From NCBI RefSeq assembly GCF_000264785.1, contig NZ_AFJI01000056.1:46426-110425 (forward strand): 64,000 nt of DNA. Direction: 5' to 3'. The notes under the pieces are model-generated. The model was given only the letters and a program-made list of their open reading frames with translations, had not been told where the DNA came from and did no database searches. Positions within the stretch are counted from its first letter, which is position 1, and each line of letters starts with the position of its first letter. Positions 49,158-59,429 of the stretch are shown here, piece after piece. The translations under genes and the position numbers were made by a program. The DNA comes from Edwardsiella ictaluri ATCC 33202 (GTDB lineage: Bacteria; Pseudomonadota; Gammaproteobacteria; Enterobacterales; Enterobacteriaceae).

Positions 49158-49424
49158 TTACGCGTGCACAGTGCGCAGCGCGTCTGTCATTTCTAAGGGT
49201 ATGCAGCAGTTCGAGATGAAGTGTTGCTGCCCGCCTGGGTTCGGCAAGCAGCACATCGTGAAGATGGTCAGCTTGCCAGGGATAAGTGCGTGTTGTCCTG
49301 ATGACTCTGACTGTCCAAGGAGGGTATCTCCACCAACTAAAAAGTGGGCCAACTATAGTTCTGCCCGTGAGAGCTGTAAACCGTACAGAGTTAAACCAAT
49401 AGTTAACAAAGTTATCCTTTTCAT
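49158..49424 (-). pseudogene. Small secreted-protein ORF interrupted by an in-frame amber codon, upstream of mgtB
   Basis: An 88-codon frame starts at ATG 49424. Codons 1-23 look like a signal peptide (MKRITLLTIGLTLYGLQLSR, then AEL). Codon 24 (49353-49355) is TAG, and the same frame then stays open for 64 codons (LAHFLVGGDTLLGQS ... FTMCCLPNPGGQQHFISNCC ...) before TAA. I do not recognise the product. It may be a dead secreted peptide, or only the leader of mgtB. Directly after its stop, a second tiny frame of 18 codons (49101-49157, ending ALFPPGE) contains consecutive prolines, as leader peptides of Mg2+ genes do, but it has no ribosome site. Confidence 0.4.
49392..49408 (-). promoter_or_regulatory. 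PhoP-box-like direct repeat upstream of mgtB
   Basis: On the minus strand TGTTAA-CTATT-GGTTTA: two half-sites resembling (T/G)GTTTA with the required 5-base spacing. A further GGTTTA follows 9 bases later. The distance to mgtB (about 455 bases) is long, but mgtA and mgtC have regulatory leaders of 260-300 bases. It lies inside the coding part of the amber-interrupted ORF. Confidence 0.45.
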
Positions 49425-49511
49425 CCTTATATTGGGATAAAAACAGATAATATTATTAAATATCAATAAGTAGAGATGTATCGCACGGCTCGCACTTTCT
49501 TACAAAAACGC

Positions 49512-49545
49512 TTTACACCAATATGTGATAATAATTATCATTAAA
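49512..49545 (+). promoter_or_regulatory. ryhB promoter with overlapping Fur box
   Basis: -35 TTTACA (49512-49517), an 18-base spacer and TATCAT (49536-49541). A 19-base Fur-like site, GATAATAATTATCATTAAA (49527-49545), matches 15 of 19 positions of GATAATGATAATCATTATC and covers the -10, so iron-loaded Fur would repress. Confidence 0.8.
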
Positions 49546-49547
49546 TT

Positions 49548-49643
49548 GTTTTTCGGGTGGTGGCTTCTCCTCCACCGGGAAGGCACGACATTGCTCACAT
49601 TGCTTCCAATTTTTAGCCAGCATCGGGTGCTGGCTTTTTTTTG
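49548..49643 (+). ncRNA. ryhB: RyhB, iron-responsive small RNA
   Basis: The conserved RyhB core GCACGACATTGCTCACATTG plus CTTCCA is present at 49573-49600, followed by the terminator AGCCAGCA / TGCTGGCT with a T8 tail (49615-49643), both nearly as in E. coli. A 5' stem GGTGG / CCACC encloses a TGGCTTCTCCT loop. Transcript length of about 95 nt fits the E. coli 90 nt. With Hfq it represses messages of iron-using proteins when iron is low. The Fur-box promoter lies directly upstream. The start is inferred from the -10 position. Confidence 0.93.
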
Positions 49644-49712
49644 TCTACGGCAGCGCAGCGGCGGAAAGTATGTCGGCATATAATGACGACACACCCTGGT
49701 GAAGGTGGGGAT

Positions 49713-50110
49713 ATGGGCGTCAGCCAGATAGATTTGATGTTGTCTCTGCTGCAGCAAATGTGCGCCTGCCTGTCTGCTGAGTAAAACACCGTTGTTTATT
49801 CTGCTGATGCAGGTAACCATCCGTCTGCCAGCATAAGCTGGTGTGCTACCTCATCTTCTCCTTCTCCTTCTCCTTCTCCTTCTCCTTCTCCATTTCTCCA
49901 TGTTTTGCATTATGGGGTCTACTTTAGCCTGCATATCGATGACTCTATCGCCAATACCCGGGCCATCGGCGCGGTGCTGGGCGGATCGGGCGTTGGCTTT
50001 CTGACCGTCTGCACCGCTATTCGATGGGGGAATGACGGCGCTGGCCTGTATGGTCTCCACCGTGGTCACCAACGACGGGGAGGTTACCCCCGTCGACAGC
50101 GCCAGCACCG
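49713..50110 (+). pseudogene. LytS/BtsS-type sensor kinase remnant (N-terminal membrane part)
   Basis: Begins at ATG 49713 with GGTGGGG in front (MGVSQIDLMLSLLQQMC, compare the BtsS start with LLLLQQMC). In a second frame SKTPLFILLMQVTIRLP follows, then a hexanucleotide expansion (FS repeats), FSMFCIMG, SLHIDDSIANTRAIGAVLGG and, in other frames, the HRYSMG and MTALACMVSTVV stretches. All fit the 5TM sensor domain of BtsS (YehU). At least three frameshifts exist, and everything after about codon 130, including the kinase domain, is gone; the sequence meets the end of asd on the other strand. I considered and dropped MgtC as the source. Confidence 0.75.
49855..49890 (+). repeat. Hexanucleotide repeat (CTTCTC)6
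   Basis: Six perfect tandem copies, 36 bases, inside the decayed BtsS-like gene, where TTCTCC encodes Phe-Ser. The intact relatives have a single FS at that point (VFSIFCIMG), so the array is a recent expansion. Since the unit is a multiple of three it would not shift a reading frame. Confidence 0.95.
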
Positions 50111-50124
50111 CATCAGGGCACGGG

Positions 50125-51228
50125 CTAGAGCAGTAGCCTCAGCATGCGGCGCAACGGCTCGGCGGCACCCCACAGCAGCTGGTCGCCCACGGTAAAGGCG
50201 GACAGATACTGTGGCCCCATGTTCAGCTTGCGCAGACGGCCGACCGGTGTAGCCAGGGTTCCGGTGACGGCAGCCGGCGTCAGCTCACGCATGCTCAGCT
50301 CGCGATCGTTGGGGATCACCCGCACCCACTCGTTATGGCGGGCCAGCAGCTGCTCCACCTCAGGAATGGCGATATCGCGCTTCAGTTTAACGGTAAAGGC
50401 CTGGCTATGGCAGCGCAGGGCACCGACCCGGACGCATAGACCATCGATCGGAATCGTCTGGGGGCTCGCCAGGATCTTATTGGTTTCGGCCTGCCCCTTC
50501 CACTCCTCACGGCTCTGACCGTTATCCAGTGCCTTGTCTATCCACGGGATCAGGCTACCGGCCAGCGGAACGCCAAAGTTATCCGTCGGCAGGGTACCGT
50601 TACGCATCAGATCGGTGACCTGGCGCTCAATATCCAGGATTGCGCTGGCCGGGTTTTCCAGCGCTGGGGCCACCTGGCCGTGCAGCATCCCCATCTGGGT
50701 CAGCAGTTCGCGCATATGGCGGGCACCGCCGCCGGAGGCGGCCTGATAGGTGGCGACGGAGACCCACTCCACCAGATCGGCGGCGAACAGTCCGCCCAGA
50801 GACATCAGCATCAGGCTGACGGTACAGTTGCCGCCAACAAAGGTTTTAACGCCGTTCTCCAGGCCACGATCGATCACCGCGCGGTTGACTGGATCAAGGA
50901 TAATGATGGCATCATCCTGCATCCGCAGCGCAGAGGCGGCATCGATCCAGTAACCCTGCCAGCCCGCCGCCCGCAGCCGCGGGTAGACGGCGTGGGTGTA
51001 ATCGCCACCCTGGCAGGTGATGATAATATCCAGGGCCTTGAGCGCGTCGATATCGGAGGCATCCTGCAGCGTGCCGCCGTGACCGCCGAACGTCGGCGCA
51101 GGCTGGCCATGCTGCGAGGTTGAAAAAAAGAGCGGGCGGATAGCGTCGAAGTCGCGCTCTTCGCTCATGCGTTGCATAAGCACCGAGCCAACCATGCCGC
51201 GCCAGCCGATAAAACCAACGTTTTTCAT
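50125..51228 (-). CDS. asd: Asd, aspartate-semialdehyde dehydrogenase
   Basis: A 367-residue enzyme, the length of E. coli Asd. N-terminal [18 protein letters not shown] with the nucleotide-binding GWRGMVG, the active-site cysteine in [17 protein letters not shown], and the signature around [14 protein letters not shown]. It reduces aspartyl phosphate to the semialdehyde for lysine, diaminopimelate, threonine and methionine synthesis, so it is essential for the cell wall. The start at 51228 has AGGAG in front; the frame remains open to 51828 but that part overlaps pldB and is unlike Asd. Confidence 0.97.
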   Translation of the reverse strand: MKNVGFIGWRGMVGSVLMQRMSEERDFDAIRPLFFSTSQHGQPAPTFGGHGGTLQDASDIDALKALDIIITCQGGDYTHAVYPRLRAAGWQGYWIDAASALRMQDDAIIILDPVNRAVIDRGLENGVKTFVGGNCTVSLMLMSLGGLFAADLVEWVSVATYQAASGGGARHMRELLTQMGMLHGQVAPALENPASAILDIERQVTDLMRNGTLPTDNFGVPLAGSLIPWIDKALDNGQSREEWKGQAETNKILASPQTIPIDGLCVRVGALRCHSQAFTVKLKRDIAIPEVEQLLARHNEWVRVIPNDRELSMRELTPAAVTGTLATPVGRLRKLNMGPQYLSAFTVGDQLLWGAAEPLRRMLRLLL

Positions 51229-51495
51229 ATGCACTCCTGCCTTGGATGGTGACGAGTTACGGATCGGCCGCCGCGCGTCAGTGCGGCGCGCAACGGCGTG
51301 ATAATCCTCAAACTTACAAGATGTGCCGCGATGCGCAAGTGAATTTATTCGATGACGGCGGTGGGATCGGCGCGCGGGACTCATAATGGCGGTGCGCCGT
51401 GCCGCAGGGGGAGAGCTCCCCGCAGGACACTTTTTATGCCACAATAGCCCGCTGTAACGGCGCACCGCGCTACCCTTATTTTCCTGCGCGATACC

Positions 51496-52536
51496 ATGAC
51501 AATGACACCGATGTCTTCCATGATCCACGGCTGGCTGACGCGTGAGCGTGGCTTTGCTGCGTTTACGACCGGACCGCTGCTGAACTTTTGGCAGCGGCGC
51601 CGGGAGGCCGAATTCTGCGGCGTTGACGGCATTGCGATCCGCTACGTGGCCTTTTGCGATGCACGGCACACCCGCGCAATACTGATCGCCCCGGGGCGCA
51701 TTGAAAGCTATATGAAATATCCGGAGCTGGCCTACGATCTGTTTGTGAGCGGCTATGACGTGGTGATCATCGACCACCGCGGCCAGGGAACTTCCGAACG
51801 GATGCTGAACGACCCACACCGCGGTCACGTGGAGCGCTTCGACGACTACGTGGATGATCTGCAGCAGTTGTGGCAGCGTGAGCTGCTGGCGCGCCCCTAT
51901 CGGCAGCGTTTTTTACTGGCGCATTCGATGGGTGGTGCTATCAGCGCCCTGTTTCTGGCCCGCCGCCCCGCGGGGCTGACCGCCGCGGCGCTGTGTGCGC
52001 CGATGACCGGGATCCGTCTGCCGCTGCCGCGCTGGCTGGCGAAGGGCATCCTGACCTGGGCCGCGCGCCGCCGTGAGCGGCGCACCCGCTATGCCTTGGG
52101 CACAGGCTACTGGCGCCCCCTGCCATTTATGGTTAACGAACTCACGCACAGCCGGGTGCGGTATCGTCGTTTTTTGCGCTATTATTCTGACTATCCACGG
52201 CTGCAGGTGGGTGGGCCGACCTATCAGTGGGTCGCCGAAAGCTTGGCCGCTGCTGAACGGGTCCAGCGCGTGGCGCCGGAGATCGTCACGCCGCTGCTGC
52301 TGCTGCAGGCCGCAGAGGATCGCGTGGTGGATAATGCGTCACAGCTGCGTTTCTGTCAGACACTCGCTGCCGCCGGCAACGCCCCCTGGGGCGGCGCGCC
52401 GCTGGTCATCAAGGGCGCACGTCATGAGATCCTGTTTGAACGGGACAGCCAGCGTGCCGAAGCGATAACCGCTATCATGCTGTTTTTTAAACAATTTTAT
52501 GAATCGTCGGCACCTATTGCCGCCAACCCCAGCTGA
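51496..52536 (+). CDS. pldB: PldB, lysophospholipase L2
   Basis: A 346-residue alpha/beta hydrolase (E. coli 340). Nucleophile elbow AHSMGGAIS, conserved [31 protein letters not shown], and the catalytic His near [11 protein letters not shown]. It hydrolyses 2-acyl lysophospholipids at the inner membrane. yigL starts 16 bases after its stop, as in E. coli, where rhtC lies upstream; here asd is upstream instead. Confidence 0.94.
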   Translation: MTMTPMSSMIHGWLTRERGFAAFTTGPLLNFWQRRREAEFCGVDGIAIRYVAFCDARHTRAILIAPGRIESYMKYPELAYDLFVSGYDVVIIDHRGQGTSERMLNDPHRGHVERFDDYVDDLQQLWQRELLARPYRQRFLLAHSMGGAISALFLARRPAGLTAAALCAPMTGIRLPLPRWLAKGILTWAARRRERRTRYALGTGYWRPLPFMVNELTHSRVRYRRFLRYYSDYPRLQVGGPTYQWVAESLAAAERVQRVAPEIVTPLLLLQAAEDRVVDNASQLRFCQTLAAAGNAPWGGAPLVIKGARHEILFERDSQRAEAITAIMLFFKQFYESSAPIAANPS

Positions 52537-52552
52537 GGTTAGAACGTACTCT

Positions 52553-53350
52553 ATGTATCATATCGTAGCTTCGGATATGGACGGCACCCTGCTGTCGCCC
52601 GCGCATACCCTGACCCCCTTTGCCCGGGAAACCCTGCGCCTGCTGACCCAGAAAGGGGTGCACTTCGTCTTCGCCACCGGACGTCACCATATCGATATCG
52701 CGCAGGTGCGCGACAGTCTGGGGATCAAGGCGTTTATGATCACCTCCAACGGTGCCCGGGTGCACGATCCGCTGGGTGAGCTTATCTTCAGTGATAATGT
52801 GGATCCCGATATCGCCCGCGATCTCTTCTCGATCGTGCACGATGACCCGCAGATCCTGACCAATGTTTACCGCAACGACGACTGGTTTATGAACCGTGAG
52901 GATCCCGCCCAGCGGGCGTTCTTCCAGGAGTCGGTGTTCCACTACCATGTCTTTGAGTCGGCGATGCTGCCGGCGGACGGCATCTGTAAGGTCTATTACA
53001 CCTGCGCCGATCATGATCGGCTGCTGCCGCTGGAGAAGGCGATCAATGCCCGCTGGGGCGATCGGGTGAACGTCAGCTTCTCTCTGCCCACCTGTCTAGA
53101 GGTGATGGCCGGTGGGGTGTCGAAGGGACATGCGCTGGAGTTTGTGGCGCACCGTTTGGGCTATGGTCTGCAAGAGTGTATCGCCTTTGGCGACGGCATG
53201 AATGACATGGAGATGCTGAGCATGGCGGGCAAAGGGGGCATCATGGCCGATGCGCACCAGCGCCTGAAGGATCTGCTGCCGCAGATGGCGGTGATCGGCA
53301 GCAACGCGGACGATGCAGTGCCGCACTATCTGCGCAAGATGTACCTCTAA
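52553..53350 (+). CDS. yigL: YigL, HAD-family sugar/pyridoxal phosphatase
   Basis: A 265-residue Cof-type HAD phosphatase (E. coli 266). Motif I SDMDGTLLS (nucleophile Asp), motif II TSNG, motif III Lys around GVSKGHAL, motif IV FGDGMNDMEML. In E. coli YigL dephosphorylates sugar phosphates and pyridoxal phosphate and is post-transcriptionally stabilised by SgrS through pldB sequence, so the pldB-yigL junction may matter here too. Start MYHIVASDMDG, with an AGGTTAGAACG context; the frame extends back into pldB. Confidence 0.94.
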   Translation: MYHIVASDMDGTLLSPAHTLTPFARETLRLLTQKGVHFVFATGRHHIDIAQVRDSLGIKAFMITSNGARVHDPLGELIFSDNVDPDIARDLFSIVHDDPQILTNVYRNDDWFMNREDPAQRAFFQESVFHYHVFESAMLPADGICKVYYTCADHDRLLPLEKAINARWGDRVNVSFSLPTCLEVMAGGVSKGHALEFVAHRLGYGLQECIAFGDGMNDMEMLSMAGKGGIMADAHQRLKDLLPQMAVIGSNADDAVPHYLRKMYL

Positions 53351-53393
53351 GCGCTATCGGGATGGCCGGGCGCGCTGCGCCCGGCGTTGAGTC

Positions 53394-54320
53394 TTACTCC
53401 CCGGGGAACAGGAAGGGGTTAAGACTGCTGCGGGCGAAGCCCGCCTCTTCCATTTTGGCATCCAGCAGCAGCGTGGCGAGATCGTCGGCCACGGCATCGA
53501 CGCCGCTGTCTTTTTCTTGGTATAGGATTTTTAGATAGCTGCCGCAGTCGCCGCAGCTTTCGGCCTTCACCGCCGCCTGCTCGCTCTCCAGCGACCAATA
53601 GCTCAGGTCGCGGCTCTCCTCGCAGTTGCTGCACTTCACGCGCACCATATGCCATTCGCTTTCGCACAGACTGCAGTGCAGATAGCGCAGTCCGTTGCTA
53701 CCGCCGATGTGAACGACACTGCTGACCGGCATGCTGCCGCACACCGGGCAAACGTGGCGCTGTTCGCCGTACTCCGCCTGTGCCCGTCCGGGCAGCTGGC
53801 TGGCCATTTGGGCCCAGTAAAGAGAGAGGGCGGCCCACAGGAACAGCGCCCTGTCGCTGCCGACGGCGGCGTAGTCGCCCGCCAGCAGGGCGCTGGCCAG
53901 CGCTTCGCGCTCACCGGCGGCGCACTTCTCCAGGCCCTCCAGCACCGGCAGGACGTGTACCGGCGCCTGGGGACGCAGCTCGGCGATGATGGCCAGCAGC
54001 AGCCGCTGCCAGTGGGGCGTCCGGGCGAAGGTTTGCGTCGCCAGTGGCGGGGTGCCGTTGGCGGCGGCGTTGGCGACGACCGGCGCCAGATCCAGCGTTA
54101 GCGGGTTATCGAACAGCGCCTGTTGCTGCGCGTCGGCCAGCGTGGCGGCAAAGCACAGGTAGTCGGTCAGCGGGTGTCCGTCTGCCAGCATACGCAGGCG
54201 CTCTGCGCGTTGGCTGTACAGTCGCTGCAGATTGGGCAGTAGTAGCGGGGCGATCGGTCCCAGTGCGCCTGAGCGGCTTTTGGCGTCGATCTGCTCCTGG
54301 GGATGAATTCGAATGCTCAT
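53394..54320 (-). CDS. fdhE: FdhE, formate dehydrogenase maturation protein
   Basis: A 308-residue protein (E. coli 309). C-terminal rubredoxin-like zinc or iron sites [22 protein letters not shown] and CGDCG, and the terminal [13 protein letters not shown]. It is needed for activity of respiratory Se-Mo formate dehydrogenases, possibly guarding assembly before Tat export. Last gene of the fdoGHI-fdhE cluster, 82 bases after fdoI. Start at 54320 ([10 protein letters not shown]) by homology. Confidence 0.95.
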   Translation of the reverse strand: MSIRIHPQEQIDAKSRSGALGPIAPLLLPNLQRLYSQRAERLRMLADGHPLTDYLCFAATLADAQQQALFDNPLTLDLAPVVANAAANGTPPLATQTFARTPHWQRLLLAIIAELRPQAPVHVLPVLEGLEKCAAGEREALASALLAGDYAAVGSDRALFLWAALSLYWAQMASQLPGRAQAEYGEQRHVCPVCGSMPVSSVVHIGGSNGLRYLHCSLCESEWHMVRVKCSNCEESRDLSYWSLESEQAAVKAESCGDCGSYLKILYQEKDSGVDAVADDLATLLLDAKMEEAGFARSSLNPFLFPGE

Positions 54321-54402
54321 AGGGTTTCGTCTGATGTGTTGTGAATACATCGCGGACTCCCGCCGCCCGGGGGACGACGGGAGTCCGCGACAGAATGGGG
54401 GA

Positions 54403-55053
54403 TCAGCCCGGCTTTTTACCGGACTGGGCCTCCTTTTCTTCCACTCCTTCTAGCCAGCGCGGGTGGTGTTTTCTGGCCCAGCGACGGCTGACCTTGCCTT
54501 CCACCATCCCTTTGATCGAGCCTTTGACCCAAAATGCCATGTAGATATGGATCAGGATGGCATGGATCAGCACGATGGCGGCGACGGCGTGCAGCAGCAG
54601 CGAGTAGCGCACCAGCGGGATCGGGAAGCGGTCGGCGAAGTAGGGGCGCCAGATGATGATGCCGGTGATCAGCAGCACCAGGATCAGGCTCATGATGCTC
54701 CAGAACATCGCTTTCTGCCCCGGGTTATATTTACCCACGCGCGCCACCAGGTGCTCGTTGCCCTTCAGCACCTCAATGATCCCCTTAAACCAGGGAATAT
54801 CCTGGCGTTCGAACAGGTTATGCCTTACGAAGCGGAAGAACATAACCAGCAGGGTAACAAAGATCAGCACGCCGAAGAAGGGGTGCAGAATCCGCCCCAT
54901 CTGCGGTGTTCCGAAGGTTTCGGTCAGCCACTGTAGCGTGGGGAAGAACAGCGCTATCCCGGATAGCGCGACCAGGAAGAAGCAGATCACCACCGTCCAG
55001 TGACACGCCCGGTCAATAAACCGGGTGCGCAGGATCAGATTATTTTTGCTCAT
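54403..55053 (-). CDS. fdoI: FdoI, cytochrome b556 subunit of formate dehydrogenase-O
   Basis: A 216-residue membrane cytochrome (E. coli FdoI 211). Four membrane helices; first-helix [21 protein letters not shown] carries the usual haem-ligand His (spanned CHW), with more histidines in [17 protein letters not shown]. It passes electrons from FdoH to menaquinone/ubiquinone. The start at 55053 overlaps the fdoH end by 14 bases, implying coupled translation. The tail is Lys/Gly rich. Confidence 0.95.
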   Translation of the reverse strand: MSKNNLILRTRFIDRACHWTVVICFFLVALSGIALFFPTLQWLTETFGTPQMGRILHPFFGVLIFVTLLVMFFRFVRHNLFERQDIPWFKGIIEVLKGNEHLVARVGKYNPGQKAMFWSIMSLILVLLITGIIIWRPYFADRFPIPLVRYSLLLHAVAAIVLIHAILIHIYMAFWVKGSIKGMVEGKVSRRWARKHHPRWLEGVEEKEAQSGKKPG

Positions 55054-55993
55054 GGTGATTCTCCTCTGCATGTCCTTGCTTCTGGCTATGCTCCTGCCCG
55101 CCAGCGTTACCCCGCGGCGTATCGCCGTGATCGTCTGCGTCCTCCGTATTGGGGCCGACGGCGATGTAGTGGTACAGCAGCCCGATAAAGGTGGCGATGA
55201 AACCGGCAAAGGCGACCGGTTTGAGCACATCCTTCCACAGCGTGATGGGGGTATCGATATGCGGATCCTTCGGCAGCCCGTGGTACAGCTCGGGCCGGTC
55301 GGCGTGGTGCAGCACATACATCACGTGGGTGCCACCGACGCCCGGCGGATCGTACAGGCCGGCATCGGCGAAGCCGCGGCCCTGCAGCTCGCTGATGCGC
55401 TCGGCCGCCAGCGTCTTCATCGCCGCCTTGGTGCCAAAGTGGATGGCGCCGGTCGGGCAGGTTTTGACGCAGGCTGGCTCTTGGCCGACGGTGACGCGGT
55501 CGACGCACAGGGTGCACTTGTACACCCGTTTGTCTTCCGGATTCATGCGCGGCACATTGAACGGGCAGCCGGCGATGCAGTAGCCGCAGCCGATGCAGTG
55601 CTCGGACTGAAAGTCGACGATACCGTTGGCGTACTGGATGATGGCGCCTGCCGACGGACAGGCCTTCAGGCAGCCCGGATCGGCACAGTGCATGCAGCCA
55701 TCCTTACGGATCAGCCACTCCAGCTTACCGTTCTCCTCGACCTCCGAGAAGCGCATCACCGTCCAGGACTTGGCGCTCAGATCGGCGGGGTTGTCATACA
55801 CCCCGACGCAGTGTCCGACCTCATCCCGGATATCGTTCCACTCTGAACAGCCCACCTGACAGGCCTTACAGCCGACGCAGGTGGTCACGTCGATAAGCTT
55901 GGCCACTTCCTCCTGGTGATTGCGCCCGTTGGGGGGCGGCGTCAGGGAATTGGTGGCCGAACGCTTAATAATGTCTTGGGATTGCTGTGACAT
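55040..55993 (-). CDS. fdoH: FdoH, iron-sulfur subunit of formate dehydrogenase-O
   Basis: A 317-residue protein (E. coli 300). Four ferredoxin-type [4Fe-4S] motifs, e.g. [50 protein letters not shown] and [21 protein letters not shown] (shown in part), then one C-terminal membrane anchor ([18 protein letters not shown]). The tail after the anchor is His/Gln/Glu-rich ([16 protein letters not shown]) and longer than in E. coli; it may bind metal or be neutral. Located on the periplasmic face, and starts 12 bases after fdoG. Confidence 0.95.
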   Translation of the reverse strand: MSQQSQDIIKRSATNSLTPPPNGRNHQEEVAKLIDVTTCVGCKACQVGCSEWNDIRDEVGHCVGVYDNPADLSAKSWTVMRFSEVEENGKLEWLIRKDGCMHCADPGCLKACPSAGAIIQYANGIVDFQSEHCIGCGYCIAGCPFNVPRMNPEDKRVYKCTLCVDRVTVGQEPACVKTCPTGAIHFGTKAAMKTLAAERISELQGRGFADAGLYDPPGVGGTHVMYVLHHADRPELYHGLPKDPHIDTPITLWKDVLKPVAFAGFIATFIGLLYHYIAVGPNTEDADDHGDTPRGNAGGQEHSQKQGHAEENHHEQK

Positions 55994-56005
55994 GGTTAGC
56001 CTCCG

Positions 56006-59000
56006 TTACACCTTTTCCACGTTAACCAGGAACGCCTTGAACTCCGGCGTCTGCGTATTGGCATCGCCGACAAACGGCGTCAGCGTGTTGGCCAGGAAGC
56101 CGGGACGCGCCACGCCAAGGTAGCCCCAGTGGATCGGGATCCCGATGGTATCGACCGCCTTACCGTTGACCTGCAGGGTGCGGATACGCTTGGTCACTAC
56201 CGCCTTGGCTTTGATATAGCCGCGGTTGGAGCTGACCTTCACCGTATCCCCGTTGGCAATGCCCTTGCTGCTGGCCAGATGCTCACCGATTTCGATGAAT
56301 TGCTCCGGCTGGATGATCGCATTCAACAGCGCATGCTTGGTCCAGTAGTGGAAGTGCTCGGTTAGACGGTACGTGGTGCCGACGTAGGGGAACTGCTCCG
56401 CCTTGCCCATCTGCGCCAGATCGTCTTTAAAGACGCGTGCCGCCGGGTTGGATACCACGTTGGGGTGCAGCGGGTTGGTGCCCAGCGGGGTTTCGAACGG
56501 CTCATAGTGCTCCGGGAACGGGCCTTCGGCCATTTTGTCGATGGCGAACAGGCGCCCCATCCCCTCTGGCTGCATGATGAACGGCCCGACGCCGCTGTTG
56601 GGCGGGGCATTGCTGTAGTCCGGGATATCGATGCCAATCCACTTGGCGCCGTCCCAGTGCAGCAGCTCGCGCTTGGGATCCCAAGGTTTCCCCGACGGAT
56701 CCGCCGACGCGCGGTTATACAGGATACGGCGGTTCAGCGGCCAGGCCCAGGCCCAGCCCAGGGTATTGCCCAGGCCGGAGGGGTCGCTGTTGTCGCGGCG
56801 CGCCATCTGGTTGCCCTCTTCGGTCCAGCTCCCGGCGAAGATCCAGCAGCCGCTGGCGGTGCTGCCGTTATCACGCAGCTGAGCGAAGGAGCTGAGCTGC
56901 TGTCCCTTCCTGACGATCACGGCGCCGCTGACCGGATCGGTCAGATCGGCCAATGCCCGGCCATTGTTCTCCCGGGCCACCTCTTCCGGATGCGGGTTTT
57001 CCGGCGTCAGGTAGTCCCAGGACATGTTGAGCACCGCCTCCGGCAGCGCACCGCCTTCTTTGGTGTACATCTCGCGCAGACGCAGGAAGATCCCGGAGAG
57101 GATCTCGCCGTCGCTACGGGCGATCCCCGGTGCATCGGCGCCTTTCCAGTGCCACTGCAACCAGCGGCCAGAGTTGACGATGGAGCCGTTCTCTTCGGCG
57201 AAGCAGGTGGAGGGCAGGCGGAAGACTTCGGTCTGGATCGTGGTCGGATCGACCGCGTTCAGCTCACCGTGATTCTGCCAGAAGCTGGCAGTTTCCGTAT
57301 TCAGTGGATCGATGGTTACCAGAAACTTCAGCTTGGAGAGAGAGTCGACCACCTTGTTCTTGTTCGGGAACGAGGCGACTGGGTTAAATCCCTGACAGAT
57401 ATAACCGTTGACCTTACCCTGCGACATCATCTCAAAGTACTGCAGGACGTCGTAGCTTTTGTCCCACTTGGGCAGCCAGTCAAATCCCCAGCTGTTTTGC
57501 GCCTGCGCCTTATCGCCATAGAAGGACTTCATCAGGCTGACGAAGAACTTGGGCGTATTCCCCCAATAGTTGACCTGGCCGGGCAGGGTCGGTTTCGGGG
57601 TGGTGGCGGCCAGGTAGCTGGTCAGGTCGGTCTGCTGCTCTGACGGCAGGCTCATATAGCCCGGCAGGCTGGTCGACAGCAGCCCCAGATCCGTCAGCCC
57701 CTGAATGTTAGAGTGGCCGCGCAGCGCATTGACGCCGCCGCCCGCCATCCCCATGTTGCCCAGCAGCAGCTGGATCATCGCCATGGTGCGGATGTTCTGG
57801 GCGCCGACCGTATGCTGGGTCCAGCCCAGAGCGTACAGGAAGGAGGTGGTCTTATCCGGCGCGCTGGTCTCCGCGATGTATTCACAGACCTTCAGGAAGT
57901 CAGCGCGGGGGGTGCCGCACAGGTTTTCGACCACCTCTGGGGTGTAGCGTGATACGTGAGTTCGCAGCAGATTCCATACGCAACGAGGATCCTGCAGGGT
58001 ATCATCACGCTTGGCGAAGCCCTGTTCGTCAAGCTGGTAGTTCCAGCTACTCTTGTCGTAACGGCGCTTCTCGGCGTCGTAGCCGCTGAACAGGCCATCC
58101 TCAAAGGCAAAGTCCTCACGCACCAGCAGGCTGGCGTTGGTGTAGTTCTTCACATACTCGGCGTTGATCTTGTGGTTATCGATCAGATAGAGCAGCACCC
58201 CGGAGAGGAAGGCGATATCGGTACCCGAGCGGATCGGGGTATAGAAATCGGCCACAGAGGCGGTGCGGGTAAAGCGCGGATCGATAACGATCAGCTTGGC
58301 GTTGTTATGGATCTTGGCTTCCATCGCCCAGCGGAAGCCGACCGGGTGGGCTTCGGCGGCGTTACCGCCCATCACCACTATCAGGTTGGCGTTCTTGATG
58401 TCGACCCAGTGGTTGGTCATGGCACCGCGACCAAATGTTGGAGCAAGACTTGCTACCGTTGGTCCGTGTCAGACACGTGCTTGGTTATCGACTGCCAGCA
58501 TCCCCAGCGCCCGGCTGAACTTTTGGGTCAGATAGCCGGTTTCGTTGCTGGAGGCCGAGGCGCACAGCATCCCGGTACTCAGCCAGCGGTTGACGGTGAC
58601 GCCCTGGGCGTTGGTGGCGATAAAGTGGGCATCGCGGTCCTGTTTGATCAGGCGGGCGATGCGGGTAAAGGCCTCATCCCAGCTGAGGCGCTGCCAGACG
58701 TTGGAGCCGGGTGCGCGGTATTCCGGATACTGCAGCCGGGATTCACTGTGGATAAAATCGATGAGACCGGCGCCCTTCGGACACAGCGCGCCGCGGTTTA
58801 CTGGATGATCCGGATCCCCTTCGATATGAAAAATACTCTCCTTTGCGTTTTTGGCTCCATCCCCCAGGCTGTACATCAACAGCCCACAGCCCACGGAACA
58901 GTATGTACAGGTATTACGGGTTTCTTTGGCGCGCAGTAGCTTGTACTGCCGGGTTTGTGCCAAAGCCAGCGACGGGGCGAAGCCCAGCACTGCTGCCGTT

Positions 59001-59056
59001 GTTCCTGCCATACCGCCAGCGCAGATCCTGAAGAATTGTCTTCTGCTGACTTGCAT
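56006..59056 (-). CDS. fdoG: FdoG, selenocysteine-containing formate dehydrogenase-O major subunit
   Basis: A 1016-residue molybdopterin oxidoreductase with in-frame TGA at codon 196 (58469-58471) read as selenocysteine, exactly the E. coli position (ARV-U-HGPTVASLAPTFGR). N-terminal twin-arginine signal MQVSRRQFFRICAGG; [4Fe-4S] site CTYCSVGCGLLMYS. The downstream SECIS stem-loop is listed separately. The enzyme oxidises formate in the periplasm, feeding the respiratory chain. It needs SelABC, Mo-bis-MGD, FdhD and FdhE; selC is not in this window. The region upstream (59057-59429) is AT-rich and divergent from fdhD. Confidence 0.97.
58429..58471 (-). promoter_or_regulatory. SECIS element for selenocysteine insertion in fdoG
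   Basis: Directly from the UGA: outer stem GACCAA / UUGGUC, inner stem AGCA / UGCU with an AGUCU apical loop, the bulge and loop GU being typical of bacterial SECIS bound by SelB. The stem positions match the E. coli fdnG/fdoG element. Confidence 0.88.
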
Positions 59057-59429
59057 GGATTGCTCCTCAAATAACCACATTGTTTGTTGAACAACGCCGG
59101 CGGGTCCGATGCTGCCGGTGTGTTTCCTTTTCATTGTTTGTTATTGCGTATCGCTTTTTTGGGTATTATTTCCCTAATCGCAGTGTACCATGAAAGTATA
59201 TCAAAATGTTAATGAGAGGTTTTAATACAGGGTGCGTTTTGCTAGGAAAATGCACTTTTTTTAGCTCATTTTTTCCATTTTTGCCATGTGATTCAAATTA
59301 TTGAGTTGCCATTTCGGTCGTACTGCGCTATGCGGCGGTCATGTTGGTGAAAAGTGATCGCCATGGATATATAGGCAGGCGGGGGATTCTGGATTTTTTC
59401 CTTGTCGGTCAATTTGATGGGAATAGCAG
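59057..59429. other. Divergent fdoG/fdhD intergenic region
   Basis: 373 bases, AT-rich around 59140-59300 (runs of A and T). It must contain both promoters, but I do not see an unambiguous pair or a clear operator. Confidence 0.5.

Noticed and set aside
49855..49890. Phase-variation tract
   Set aside because: The unit is six bases, so changes in copy number keep the reading frame, and the host gene is already dead.
49905..50110. MgtC remnant near mgtB, from GSGVGFL
   Set aside because: The surrounding stretch HIDDSIANTRAIGAV matches BtsS-type kinases far better, and the strand is opposite to mgtB.
51229..51828. Extended N-terminus of asd
   Set aside because: Overlaps pldB on the other strand and has no similarity to Asd; a ribosome site precedes 51228.
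56465..57643. Long plus-strand open frame opposite fdoG
   Set aside because: Shadow of high-GC codon bias; the minus strand encodes conserved FdoG.
58420..58475. fdoG seemed split into two frames by a stop codon (possible pseudogene)
   Set aside because: The TGA is at codon 196, the known selenocysteine position, followed by a SECIS stem-loop; the combined product has the full 1016 residues.
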